A DNA stretch of 48,082 nt from Pholiota molesta (GCA_014925825.1 JACGCK010000297.1:1-48082); one strand, 5' to 3'; positions 12,361-24,002 are shown, counted from the stretch's first letter. The notes: generated from the letters alone by a model not told the origin. Numbers and translations are program-made.

Positions 12361-14871
12361 CTAATCCACATCCATCTCCGAGGGGCCCTTGTCCGCGCCC
12401 TCCCCGGCTGGGGGCTGCTCGGCGGCAGGTGGCGGCGTTTCTTGTTTGGGCGTCTGCGTCCCAGCGGGCGCGGGGGTGACGACGGGCTTGGGCTTGGGCT
12501 TCGTCAGGATGGGGATGGCGAAGTAGATCACCTCGTCGCGCTTCTTCTCGATCTCCGCGCTGGTCAGGATGGGGTCGACGTTCTTCGGCCGCTCGCTCTG
12601 CCTGACGTTCTGGTCCTCGAGCCACTTCTGCACCGTGGCCACCTTCTCGACGACCGCCTGCTTGTCCTTCTCGTCGATGTGTGCGAATTTCTCGTCAGAG
12701 GACGTGGCCTGCGACATGTAGTTGTTGAGCGTCTCGCGGAGGTTCGCGATCGCCTTCTTGCGTTCGTCGACTTCACGGTAACGGAACGCGATGGGGTCGC
12801 CCATTTTCTTGAGGGCATCGAGGCGCTCGACGTAAGCAGACTTGGTTGCGTCTTCACCCTCCTCCGAGTACAACCACGCCTCGGCCTCAGAGAGACCTTG
12901 AAGCAAGGCAGATTTCTCTTCGGGTTTCGCGAATGGGGCATAGCGGTCCTCAAGCTTGCCGCGCATGTCATATACGTACTCCTCCAGGGCGTTTTTGGCG
13001 TTCTCGGTATCCATGACGAGCTTGTCAGCGGCATGCAGCTGGCTCTCCAGCTCCTTGTACTGCTCAACGACGGACTTGTCCAGCGAGGAGTTGGTGGCAA
13101 TGAAGGGGATCTCCTTCTTCCTCACCACACGCTTCTTCTTCGGCGCGGGCGCGGGGGCATCGGCGGGCGCATCCACATCCATCGCGGGCTGCTCTTCCTT
13201 CTCCTCGATCTCCTCGACATAGGCGTTCTCAAAGGACATGATGCCGTGGAGGTTCAGCCTTGTCCTCAGCTTGACGCAAGTGGCATCACCGCTGGGCGCC
13301 ACGGGAACCTCCTTAGCGGTGAAGGTGCCGATCCATGGATTGATGGTGCCAGGAAGGAGCGAGGGATCAGCGTACGCGGCCTCGATGGTGAAAGGTTCTT
13401 TGCGGTAGAACGAGAGCACCTTGGTGGAGGGAATCGAGTTGCCTTGGGGGAAGACGAGCAGCTCGGTGTCGTCATCGGGGTCGGTGGGGGTCGCCTGCCA
13501 TTGGGTCTTGATGGGGTAGTGGTTGATGTCGTTGACGTGGAAGTCGCGCACGCGGAAGACGGGCGAGAGCATCGCGCAGGCAAAGGTGGCACCGCGCGCG
13601 ATGGCCTCGTCCTGGTTGAGCGTGAAGGAGAGTTGCTTTCCAGGGAACGCGTCCTGGATGCGCTTGCGCACGGCTGGAACACGAGTGGTGCCACCAACGA
13701 GCTCGATCGCGTCGATCTGATCAAGAGTCAAACCGGATTCGGCGAGAGCACGTTCAAGGGGCGCAGGAATACGAGCGAGGAGGTGTTCGATGAGGCCCTC
13801 GAGCTCATCGCGTGTGAGCTTGGAGGTGGCGTCGACATCGTTCATGATAGACTCGACGTTCAAGGGCGCCTCGGCATTGGCAGATAGCACCTTCTTGATC
13901 TTCTCGCAGCCAGCGGTGAGACGGAAACACGCCTTGGGATTCGCCATGACATCAATCTTGTACTTGGTCTTGAACTCGTGTGCAAAGTGCTCCACAAGGG
14001 CGTAGTCGATGTCACGGCCACCCAGGTTGGGCTCGTAGGCGGTGCTCTTGACGGTGAGCTGGCCCTTGGAGAAGGAAACGACGGCAACGGAGAAGTCGGC
14101 GTGTCCAGCATCGACGAACACGACATTGCGAGGGTTCTCGGCCTCTGGGAGGTCAGATTTAGTGATTCCGTAGCCTAGGGCGGTGGCAGTGGTGTCGTTG
14201 ATGAGACGGAGGACGTTCATGTTGGCGATGGCAGCGGCATCGATGATCGCGCGGCGTTGAATGTCGGTGTACCATCCTGGCACGGAGATGACCACATCGG
14301 TCACTGGGGTTTTCAGTTCAGCGCCCGCGATATCGCGCAGCTTGCCGAAGTACATCGCCACGAGCTGTGAAAACGTGTACTGGGCCTTCTCATAACGGTA
14401 AGTAACCTGTAAAGGCGGTGAGGTGAGGTTCCATCTACAAAACAAGTGTCCGTACCTCTGCTCCAACAGTCCCGTTAAGTTCAATCAACTTTGCGTTGAT
14501 GAATTTTTTCTCGACATTCTGGACTTGCGAATCGTTCAGCGTCCTTCCGATCATGCGCTTGAGCGACCCGATTGTGTTTTTGAAGTTGGAGGTCTCCTGG
14601 GTCTTGGCAGCCTCGCCGATGGCGCGTTGTTTGGGGCCAAAGGCCACCAGAGATCTGTCGAAGCATGAGGTCAGCACCAAAATTGCGACCGAACCACTCC
14701 AACGATACGCACGGTGTTGCGCGATTCGAGACCTCATTGGTGATAATATCGATACCGCGATGTCTAGCGACACCGATCTGGACGGCAGCTGTGAGCGATA
14801 TGGGCTGATCTGAGGCGCGCCAGACATACCTTTGAGTGTAGAGTTCCAAAATCGATACCGACGACAGCCAT
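12361..14871 (-). CDS. SSE1: Hsp110/Sse1-type Hsp70-superfamily chaperone and nucleotide exchange factor
   Basis: Exons 14830-14871, 14713-14777, 14456-14654 and 12361-14406 encode about 783 residues, close to the length of fungal Sse1/Hsp88. Hsp110 proteins act in the cytosol as exchange factors and holdases for Hsp70. The N-terminal actin-like ATPase domain (about 1-385) shows MAVVGIDFGTLHSK (phosphate 1), DVVISVPGWYTDIQRR, NDTTATALGYGITKSDLPE, FVDAGHADFSVAVVSF and IELVGGTTRVPAVRKRI. The NEVSNRATPS segment and the divergent substrate-binding domain favour Hsp110 over canonical Hsp70. The central region is acidic and Ala/Pro-rich, followed by KKKRVVRKK and a helical lid ending EMDVD rather than EEVD. 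The start gives the conserved N-terminus directly. The gene appears intact. A heat-shock-element-like site lies upstream at 14996-15008. Confidence 0.93.
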
Positions 14872-15826
14872 TGTAATGAAAGTTGGAAGGAAGTTGGATA
14901 AGAATTAGAAAAGAGGATTTGAGGTCGTTGATCGAAAAGATTTTGACCTTCCTTTTGTGTCAAATCACGCTCTCGGCACATCCCTTTCACGATCATTCCA
15001 GAGCCTTCTATCGCTTTCGGGCACCATTCTACGGCGTTCACTCCAAATATACATCCAGGACCTTAGTTTATACATCTTGCATGCCATTAAAATCTTGAGT
15101 TAATCGCTGAGGATGGGTTAGGCAAGATCAATCGTACACAACGAAAGGAAAGGCAATTCGAGGTTGCACAAGACTTGCATTTTCGGCGCTTTATTTGTCG
15201 AAAGAGAATCCATGATTTCACTAGGCTACCGTTGAGGGTTTTAAGCTTAAATCCAGGCCATCCAGCCTCACGAACAAACTGTGAAGATAAAACAGATGCC
15301 GAATAGGATCAAATACCATACTGAAGGTTAGAACCATTGCAAGATCATTGACATGAATAAATATTTCAGATTCTCAACGCGATCTAGAATCTGGCAACAT
15401 CTTTCGAATCGACCCATATTTCAGCCAGAAAATGAGATACAAAGAGAGCACCATAAATCTCAGCCAATGAAATATTCCTGGAATCAATCGTCATCTAGGC
15501 CATATATCAATTTCAAGGCATCAGGTCCCGTTCGAAGAGCTGCTCAAGAAACGGATAATGAGAACATGCTCCGGATTAGAGCAACAAAGGAGCGCTCACG
15601 ATCATTCAGAGGAATAAACACAAGTGTTCTGATGCCCTTCACCGCCCAGAGAGTCAACGTATTTGCCTTACACAGATCGGCTCTGTGAAATGGCTCCCAT
15701 CGTTCCAAAATTCTCCTAGCGCGTGCACGAAATTTATGCGTCGCATCTCCTGGAAAGAATTCCGCTGGAAAGCGCGCCAGACGATGAAGAGCCAAATGGA
15801 GCCCCGAATTCTGAAAATCACTAAGA
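14872..15826. other. Intergenic region with Hsp110 promoter
   Basis: It holds the promoter of the minus-strand Hsp110 gene at its left side and the 3' flank of the F-box gene at its right. A minus-strand frame around 15544-15795 (HKFRARARRILERWEPFHRA) looks mildly protein-like but has no start context, domain or splice support, so it is not called as a gene. Confidence 0.45.
14996..15008 (-). promoter_or_regulatory. Candidate heat-shock element upstream of Hsp110
   Basis: TTCCAGAGCCTTC reads as TTC-nn-GAG-nn-TTC, the three-unit alternating spacing bound by Hsf1 with one mismatch (GAG for GAA). It lies about 125 bp upstream of the Hsp110 start codon, a position and neighbour that fit heat-shock control. 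This is pattern matching only; one near-match in about 950 bp could be chance. Confidence 0.35.
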
Positions 15827-17806
15827 TCAGAAAGTTTGCAAGTATAACGGACCTATGTTGCCTACATAGAGATTTCGCAGTTCGCAAACCTCGAGCTCGT
15901 GTTTTTCTATATCCGCAAGGATGGTATGGAGGCGTACTACCGAGAACCGAAACGTACATGTATGATTGCCAGATCCTCGTCGAGGAATACGAGGCGACTT
16001 CAGCGGAGGAATCTGTTCGTGCAGTTCCTTGCACCATCGCGATAAAGGTATGGGATCATGATATTGGGAGGTGAATGTTGTTGTCCAATCATTCAGGTAT
16101 GCCCTGGCGTTGCTGAGAAGAAAGAAGCCGTCGTCTTGAAGAATTAACTGCACATTGGGAGATGGGATCCGATTGAGCTTATCGCGTAACATATGTGTCG
16201 CATCCTTGAGGAGGGAAAACATTTGACCCCTGGTTCGAAAGTTCAGTGGGGAAAAGTTGGTATGGACAAGTAATTGTTTTAGTGCCGGAAACAGAATATT
16301 GTGGGTGGTGAAGTTGGAAGAATGATAAATCGAAAGGAAGGTCGACGAGAGAGTAGTATATGGGTGTAGATCAATGTCGAGTTCTTCGAGACTAGGACAA
16401 AGACGTAGAAATGATAAAAAATTCGATGGATCGAATGCCCGTGAGCGGTAATAAAGCTTCTTCAAATTGGCGAAAGGCGTAGAAAGGTGCGGATAACGGA
16501 CGTTGACGACGGTGAGAAAGATCCCGGGTATGTCGCAATAAGAAGGCTCGATCCGCAAGGTTTGAATAGCAGGATAATAAAAATGTGTCAAGAGTGCGCT
16601 GATGCTCTGCTCATGGTGATTGTGTGGAGGGAAGTTCAAGCGAACATGGATAACTTTTGCTGGGATCGAGACTTGCTGGGAGATGCCTATCGTATCTGTA
16701 GACCGAGGCAAAATATCATATTGCAGGTTAGCCACGTCCAACCTTTCCAGATTCTTCGCCGAGGAGAGTACATCATTCAAATTGCCTCTGGATCCACGAG
16801 TTGCTGCAGTCTCGCTATATGCGTGAAGCTGGGACCATGGCAAAGAGAGGCGAAGGGGATGCGTACCCATCACAGCGACGTCTTTGAGAGCAGGGGCATG
16901 CGCGAAACCATGGATTTCACTATCCGCGTTGTGATTTCCTCCTAAATCTAGAACAAGTCTCCGGAGGCGCGGAAAGGTGATGGAGCCTGGGCCCGAACGC
17001 CCTGCTTCGCAGACAGCGCAGAACGTGTTCACAGTTTTTGGGCTCGATACCATCGTTAGGGTGACGATGCGGGAGGCTTGCATTGCAAGAAGACCCACGA
17101 AGGGATCTCGGAAAGTGTTATATGCAATGGCAGGAGATGCATACAGCCATAAGCAGAGGCCTTGGCCTTTTGAGCGATTCAAGATCTCTTGGAGGAACTC
17201 AACATAGCTACTTGGATTTTTTGGCTTGAGCGCCTGCTGGCGATTTCCGATGGCGGTGGTGAACGAGGACTCCGGGTCTATCAAATTAACAAACCCTAGA
17301 ATCGTCCATAATTGAGGAGTATCAAGGGCAATGATTCTCCATCGCTGGCAGACCTGTGAAAGGCGAAACACGTCCAAAGGCCGGTTCTTCCATGTGGGGC
17401 GTTGATTGCTCCAGGTAGGCTCGAGATCCGGAAGGCAATGAATAAAGATAAGAGCAAGAAGCTCGCTAGGAAGAGATAAAAGAGGAGAAAGAATTCGTTC
17501 GTGTTTATGTATGAATTCTTGGACGTTTTGGCGGAGTTTCTGGGTTTCTCGGTAAATAGCGTCCTGAGTCGAACTCGTGTATCGAGGAACGCTTCTAGCA
17601 AACTTATTTAATCCTCTTTCCTTGTATTTAGCTAGTGAAATTATTTCCTGGATACTTTGTACTTCTTCCTCTGTGGGCGGAAAATTGTTTTCCAGAAGAT
17701 GCGGAACAGGTGAGATAAGTATATTCTGCTCTGGCACTGCAAGTTGCCGAGGCGCGTTTCTGGGAGGATGCATTTGCCGATTTTTGAGCCGGTCCTTGGA
17801 ATTCAT
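15827..17806 (-). CDS. F-box protein
   Basis: An uninterrupted 659-residue frame. After a charged helical segment (about 45-105) comes an F-box-like motif, LLSLPSELLALIFIHCLPDL (about 108-127), then the basidiomycete hallmark DVFRLSQVCQRWRIIALDTP (about 145-164). The remainder is a divergent repeat-like C-terminal half with regular LxxLxL patterns (LVLDLGG, LERLDVANLQY, LEELDIDLHPY) suggesting leucine-rich-repeat substrate recognition. F-box proteins of this kind recruit targets to SCF ubiquitin ligases through Skp1; the target is unknown. Such genes are greatly expanded in Agaricomycetes. The frame is intact, in contrast to the two F-box loci further right. It is divergent from the gene at 18824. 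Confidence 0.82.
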   Translation of the reverse strand: MNSKDRLKNRQMHPPRNAPRQLAVPEQNILISPVPHLLENNFPPTEEEVQSIQEIISLAKYKERGLNKFARSVPRYTSSTQDAIYRETQKLRQNVQEFIHKHERILSPLLSLPSELLALIFIHCLPDLEPTWSNQRPTWKNRPLDVFRLSQVCQRWRIIALDTPQLWTILGFVNLIDPESSFTTAIGNRQQALKPKNPSSYVEFLQEILNRSKGQGLCLWLYASPAIAYNTFRDPFVGLLAMQASRIVTLTMVSSPKTVNTFCAVCEAGRSGPGSITFPRLRRLVLDLGGNHNADSEIHGFAHAPALKDVAVMGTHPLRLSLPWSQLHAYSETAATRGSRGNLNDVLSSAKNLERLDVANLQYDILPRSTDTIGISQQVSIPAKVIHVRLNFPPHNHHEQSISALLTHFYYPAIQTLRIEPSYCDIPGIFLTVVNVRYPHLSTPFANLKKLYYRSRAFDPSNFLSFLRLCPSLEELDIDLHPYTTLSSTFLSIYHSSNFTTHNILFPALKQLLVHTNFSPLNFRTRGQMFSLLKDATHMLRDKLNRIPSPNVQLILQDDGFFLLSNARAYLNDWTTTFTSQYHDPIPLSRWCKELHEQIPPLKSPRIPRRGSGNHTCTFRFSVVRLHTILADIEKHELEVCELRNLYVGNIGPLYLQTF

Positions 17807-18823
17807 GTTGGAGAAGATACTATGGCGATATCAAGTGGGGGAGATCGATGTGATGATCCGTCGGTGAAGAAGATATTGCACTGGGTGACTCAGTTATTTA
17901 TTTTTAATCTGACAATGACCGGAGTGTGGCCTTAATTCTTGCCACTTAATCACCGCCGGGAAAACTCACATGCACGGAATGAGGTGAGATATATCGATCC
18001 AGTTAATGTAAGTAGGCTATTACACATATACTTACTGAGAGAATAATTTGACGCATCCATGGAATGACATGCATAGAGTCGGCAATTTCGACGATGGAAG
18101 TGCGCAGAGTAGCTGAAGTGTAGCGCCCAAGTGCTTACCTTGCTATTGGACGGTAGTATTATTAGTACATGTTCTGCTCTATTTTCTGAGTCGGTTTGGA
18201 GAATTCGAGGAATTTTACATCCAATGGTGTCCATGGATTCAAGTCTCAAGTCGATGTTATATAACCTACGTGACTCGACTCATTGACGAGTAGAATCTCA
18301 TACACGTGTACGTACTACTACGTAGGTGACTTAGGTAAAGCAGCATATCTCGACCGAGGCGTCGACCCTTTATTGCAGCGGTTGCAAACCTATTGTTTCT
18401 AGTGGACAGTCGAACTTGAGTATGCCGATACATCATAAGCACGGGAAGAAACGAGAAAATTGCTCGCTTTGTCTGGGCACCTCGGCAGGCAGCCATACTT
18501 TATTGTTATATTCCAGTTACTTATAACAATCTTTTGCAATAGCGATGATAATAACGTTAACATAAATGGAGGCTCCGAGTCGGATCAGTTAGTGACCTTG
18601 TGCGCATACGATTTTCAGAAGGCTGACTTCGGACTTTTGCGGTTCCGGCGAGTCTTTCCTTCTGACCATTACATACTACTAGGCCCCAGAGCCGTCCTTT
18701 CTTGCTTTCAATCCATACAGTCCTAGGATTGTCGTTATCAGCACCGAGCAGCGTGAGTGCTATCAGTCAGGTTCCGGCTTCTGGCGCTGATCAGTCAGGG
18801 TCTCGCTAACATTAGGCCCACCG
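17807..18823. other. Divergent intergenic region
   Basis: About 1 kb between two divergently transcribed genes, presumed to contain both promoters. Open frames are short and unconvincing. I saw repeated tcagtcagg motifs (about 18764-18772 and 18791-18799) but no recognisable named element or RNA gene. Confidence 0.45.
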
Positions 18824-21809
18824 ATGTCAACCAGGCAAAACAAGAAGCAGCGCAAAGGACGCAATAACGCGAACAACCGCGAACGGACAGTGACCACACT
18901 CACGGAGGACCCAAACACACACTACTTGATACCTACGCCCAGCGAAGAGCCCGCCGGGTCTCACCTAGCAACACAGTTTCCGGGAGCAGGACCAGTTGGA
19001 GGGAAAGTGCACAACATGTCCATGGGCCCACAACCTTATCAAATACCCGGTAATTTTGGTTTCGGATATCCTACATCTTTCGCACCTATACAGCACTCCA
19101 CCATGCATCAGCACCAGCAGCCTCAACCTCAGTCATACTATCCATCTTCGCCTTCGTCCCAACCATCTGCAAAACCCGCTCTGCCACCTGGCAAAAACGA
19201 CCTTGAGATCCTTCAGAATCTCAAGAAGATCATTAAAGACGGTCAGCATCCATTCTATCGTGCTGTTCCATCTCCTGCTGCGCTGGCTAGTCTCTACAAA
19301 GGGACCATACCGACAGAGGCTCAACCAGCGACTTCTATTCCATCTGCCTTTCCCTCATCCAACGAAGCCAATGGGAAACAGTCGCTCATTCAGGAAAAGG
19401 ATTCGCGACCTACGTCTGCGAATCGTGCACGGAGTCAAGAATTGAATAATGTGCGTTAACATTTCCATCTTTCCAAAAGCAGTACTGATGCGAGACACAG
19501 GTATCTCAGAGTCAGCAGTTCAAGAATGCCTCTGCCTCTGCAGTGGCCAGTCTCAAGCTTGGGGATCTCAAACTCAGCAGACAGAGCTCTGGGCCTCCAT
19601 CGGCTGGGTTTCAGCCTGATGTCCGACCTTCTGACCCCGCGATGTGGCAGGTTTCTTCCAGCGTTGCTGACGTGTCCGACTCACAGCATCCTGGGAAATT
19701 TGGTTATGGCGCTCCTTCTCAGCTTGAGTGGAACACTAGCGATATCAGGCCTGCTCCCAAATATATGTTTCCTGGATCCACAGAGGTCGCTAACCTCGAT
19801 ATAGATGATTCATCTCTTACAGAAGAGTGGCCTCTGCCTCCACGCAGTCTTGCACCTCCTCGTGACGAAGCTTCGGAACGTGCGGAACGTGCATACACAC
19901 CGAATCCATACAGTGCTGGTCTTAAAGTCCCTTCTTTCAGAGGCGTTGGTGCTGATGATCATGACTTACCCACGGAACGTGTTGTGACACCGAACCCATA
20001 CCATGCTGGTATCAACGCCGTTCCTGGTCCTCCCCATGACACATATGATAGAGAAAACGGTTATGCTATGAAACGAGCATGGTATCCAAATAATTACGAG
20101 CGCCGTGTTATCTATGATCGCCCTCGTGATGCGCCATCTAGAGAACCACGTAGGCCTTCTGCTGAGGCTGATTTTGGACATCCATCGGCGGCGCTCAGAC
20201 CTGCAGCTGCGCTACCTGTCCCACTAGATGCACACATTCCAGACGTCCGACCTCCAGCTGCTGTTGAACCTCCTCCATATATTTCTGACAATCTTCCTGC
20301 TCGAGAACCTGATTCTGTTCCCCATCATATTGACTCTCAACTGCGCCATGATGCTATACTTGATACTCATGCTCCACCCCCTCCAGCAGAGCCTTTGGTC
20401 CCTGATATGGAAGATATACAGTCCTCACGAGGTTCTTCTGCACCGCCCGCAGACACTAGTGGTGCTCCGGCTTCTGTTCCTCCAGTTATTCCTGGGGAAA
20501 ATCTGGTCCCTTCTGATGCTTCATCTATGCCCCTTCCGTCATTGAAAGAGCATGTCAACCAACCCGCGCCTTCGCAACCGAAGGCGCGCAACGAAGTCGC
20601 TGCCGCGGGTCCCGAGCAACCCCCTGCTCCTGCTCCTCCTGCTCCTCCTCATCCCGAACGTTTCCACAAGAAGAACAAATTTCAAAAGCACCATTTTAAC
20701 GGGCCCGGCAAGTTTGGGCGCCAGGGCGCGCCCACAGAGGGTGCGCAAGCAGCATCTGGCGGACACGGCCCGCGCACTTTCCGTCCTCGTTCTCCTCCTC
20801 CCGACACTCGTAAACCACGTGACGTTCGGGGGCCACCGCCCGGTCGTGCGGTGTCTCGGGGCAATTATCGGCCCGACTTCCACGACCACCCCCGTGGCGT
20901 CGACCGGGATGTGCCTTCGCCTGCTCGATATGATGGAAGACCTTACAGCGAATTTCCTCCGCCGACAGCTAATGAGCGCAGGCCGAGCGCGTATAACGGT
21001 TCGCCGCCTCCGCTGTCGGGCGGGCGTGGTTCTTCTGGTTTGGAAGGACCGCCAGGACGGGGAGATTACTATTCGCAGTACCCTCCATCCACGCGTGGAG
21101 ATTGGGAAATCGATGACGAATCGAGAGGCTGGGACCGGCCTCCTCCAGGCGCTGAACGAGAGCACTACGAACGAGAGCTGTACCCCCCTCGATCTGCCAG
21201 CTGGGACGTCCGTCAAGAACGCGAGTTTATTCCCCGAGGTGTGTTATTTCTGCTCGCTTCTGATCGATGGCTCATTCTTTCTTATCAGATGGGTATCCCC
21301 CGCTTGCTGGACCGCCCAGCGATGACCGGTACCAGCCTGGACCGCCTATGCCACGCGACGCCGACCGGTCAGGTCGCCCGCCTCCGGCGCCGTACAACCC
21401 CCCTTATGGCCGTGTACGCGGCCGTAGTCCCAGCCCATTAGGCCGCCCTGGCGCAGCCCCCATTGACGACGCGCGGCCGCCGATGAAGCGCGCGCGCGAA
21501 GACTTCCCGCTCGACTATTACCCCAGCGGTCGGGCGCCGCCGCGGAGACCGTCGGACTATCCTCCCCCTCGTTCTGGAGGTGGCGACTGGCCGCCTCCGC
21601 CTGCGAGCCCCGGCGCTGTGCTTGGCGGAGGCCCGCCTCCTCCGGGCAGTGGTCGGGATTACCGCATGCGCGAGCCGCCGTTGGAGTATGCACCTCCTGG
21701 ATATGAACGGCCTCGATCCCCACCGCCAGGTCCACCACGGCCTTCTTATACCCGCGGCAGTTATGTACGGCCCGACAGGGGTGCTTATGGTGGACGTGCA
21801 CCGCAATGA
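18824..21809 (+). CDS. Large proline- and arginine-rich, probably disordered protein (possibly RNA-associated)
   Basis: Exons 18824-19450, 19501-21238 and 21289-21809 give about 961 residues with matching phases. The N-terminus is very basic (MSTRQNKKQRKGRNNANNRE). A short ordered helical segment, NDLEILQNLKKIIKDGQHPF followed by YRAVPSPAALASLY (about residues 125-158), is the most conserved-looking part. The middle contains two copies of a T-P-N-P-Y-x-A-G unit (RAYTPNPYSAGLKV and RVVTPNPYHAGINA) and a diverged third (RAWYPNNYERRV). The last 400 residues are Pro/Arg/Gly/Tyr-rich with RG and DRPPP repeats, as seen in RNA-binding scaffold proteins. No RRM, KH or catalytic domain is visible, so RNA association is inferred from composition only. 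The gene appears intact. Confidence 0.75.
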
Positions 21810-22348
21810 AGATTTCGCAAACTAACCTGATGGCCGTCTGCCTTGACACTTCGACCTTCGATCTAATCTATCTGTAAAGCATCTATGCCCACGATGTGTA
21901 TGCTCACGTTTGTTTCGATAGGGAAATTGGTGGTACTGATATAAAGGACAGTCTTTGCATATCTATGTTCCTATTTATGTCTTCGATAATTTAGCAATCA
22001 TCAATACACGAGCTTATGCTTACGATATGGTCTACAAGTTCTACTATCGGCCTTGTTAATGTTGCAGGTATTATTTTTCAAAACCTTTCCGGCAAGAAGA
22101 ACGTCACATTCAATCAAGAGGAAATGCCACCTTAACATACATAGCCTTCCCCCCTGCGTCACTGAATATTTTTCAACTTTAACTCTGCGTAATCATTGTA
22201 TGTACACCAAAAGAAAACAGGGACTAGAAAACTCAAAGTGGATCTCTCACCTTGTAGATCCACGGCCAGCCTAATTTGTACATCTAGTAACATCACGCAG
22301 GAGCAGGTTCAACAGTTCTTCCCTTCCATCGACAAACTTGAAGCATAG
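21810..22348. other. Intergenic, 3' flank
   Basis: AT-rich flank of the proline-rich gene, with no supported coding sequence until the F-box-family remnant begins after the TAG at 22346. Confidence 0.5.
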
Positions 22349-23003
22349 ACCTATCCACCTGCACGAAGATATAGGCCAACTCTCCGATACTATGGTCCTT
22401 ATGTGAGGCACCTTATCATTGGCGGCGACACAAGTTTCGATGACATATGCGATTACCTTTTTGCGTATTACGTGCCCCAACCTAATCGACCTCGTCCTCT
22501 GGTCTGACTGTGATACAAAAGATTTTATCCTTGGTTTCAACGGATTGAAACTCGAAAGACTATCAACCAACCTCACGTCGCTCAGTCCGGCCGATTTCAA
22601 AGAGCCCGCGTTCGCACATATCACACATCTTGATGTCACCAGCGCCCAACGGTCCCCCTGGAAAGCTCTTTCGTCCCTTCCTATGCTATCCCACCTCGCG
22701 ATCGACGAAACGGTCGATATCGATATCCTACGCCAACTGCTCCAACGTTGTAAACGATTGGAAATTCTACTAGCGGTGAATGGCGGCCATTGCCATCATG
22801 ACTGGGATACGAGCAACATTATTTTGGACCCTCGTTTCGTCATGATGAAGATATGTCGTTATATGATAGAAGGCTGGGTGGACGGCGCGTCCGGCAAAGA
22901 ATATATGTGGGAATGGGCCGAGAGAATTTCTGCCCTCAAGAAAAGTAAGCGAAGCGCTCTGATTAGGAACTACGACGGCGGAATCAAGGTCACTATGCTC
23001 TAG
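22349..23003 (+). pseudogene. F-box-family C-terminal remnant, 5' truncated and frameshifted
   Basis: Frame one (from 22349) reads YYGPYVRHLIIGGDTSFDDI, the FGxxVRHL-type segment found after the F-box in many basidiomycete F-box proteins. It then passes into a second frame reading CPNLIDLVLWSDCDTKDF, LSSLPMLSHLAIDETVDIDI and ending GIKVTML at 23003. The switch falls on a T5 run (22458-22462) where one T too many accounts for the shift. The F-box itself and any initiator ATG are missing upstream, so even after correction this is only the C-terminal part. It may be a decayed paralogue of the other F-box genes in the window. Confidence 0.55.
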
Positions 23004-24002
23004 GTGATTCATTCCAACAAGAAGAAGAGTTATGGACCACATGGGTTGATGTAACTGCGAAGGGCTGGAGAGATTGAAATGCACAATTGCAAGATGGTTC
23101 AAATTCTATACTTACCATGCAACGATATTCGCTCCGAAACGCTGAATCTAAATATATTTTCTCTAGATATGAGACCTGGAAATAGACAGAGTTGATTGAA
23201 TAGACGTACTGTGAGAACCCTCAGCGCTCTGCTTTCCGCTAATCTCCAGCACTTCATACTTCGAAGATCAAAATTCACTATAATGTGATCGAATCGTGGT
23301 TAATAATATGGTGCATGTGAGTCTCTGGCACCCTCAAGGAGATACATGGCATTCCAGGATTCAAAGGTTCATCGAAGTCTGTCAGAATACTGGCCAATGC
23401 CGGTCGACCGGAGTCTAAGAGGGCCTACTGTACTGAACATACGAGGTGAGCCACTGGTACAAGAGTTACCCCAATATCAAGCCCTGCTTGATCAGAAGTT
23501 CGAATCCAAGCCGTGCTGTGGGGAAGTATCTGTGCGAATAGAATCTTGGCTTGTTCAAGGACACGCGGAATGGGAATAGATGGAGAATCACATATTTGAC
23601 GACCATTGATGTATAACGGCGATCAACCTTGGGTCGTCCTGAGAAGTATGTCCTGTGCTGCTGAGATTCAAAATTAGTGACGTGGTACAGATCCACCCAC
23701 TTGCGTACACGATATCTAAGAAAGGTCGACGAATATATGAACTGTTGAACTTGAGCTTGATATGTTGACCCGGTGACGTTCTTCAAAGCTTTCAACTTCT
23801 TCAGCAAATGCCATGTTGGCCCAAGGTGAAGGATTAATGCCATGTTGGCCCAAGGTGAAGGATTTGACAATGTTCCTCCTCGTTGCACGCTTGAAGTGAA
23901 GATTCAAACAGGTAATGTCCGGAATCCAGCTATAAATCAAGCACGAATACGATTGATTCCATGTATTCTACAGAGCGTCAAAGCCATAATTAATTGATGA
24001 AA
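23004..24002. other. Intergenic region with a tandem repeat
   Basis: No supported gene between the F-box remnant and the FKBP gene. The only structure noticed is the perfect 29-bp tandem duplication listed separately. Confidence 0.45.
23807..23864. repeat. Perfect 29-bp tandem duplication
   Basis: Two identical adjacent copies of a 29-nt unit, 23807-23835 and 23836-23864. The core is tgttggcccaaggtgaagga. They lie in non-coding DNA and the identity implies a recent slippage or duplication event. Confidence 0.9.

Noticed and set aside
12316..13887. 523-codon open frame on the plus strand opposite the Hsp110 gene
   Set aside because: It is antisense to a strongly conserved chaperone exon with high GC third positions, which routinely opens the complementary frame. 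The product is Leu/Gly/Arg-rich without domains.
20539..21325. Long antisense and alternative-frame open reading frames over the proline-rich gene
   Set aside because: Pro/Arg-rich GC-rich coding sequence opens other frames; the products are Arg/Ser-rich noise and splice phases support only the called gene.
23390..23530. Possible tRNA (agttcgaatcc resembles a B box, tgagccactgg an A box)
   Set aside because: The T stem and acceptor stem do not pair, so no cloverleaf forms.
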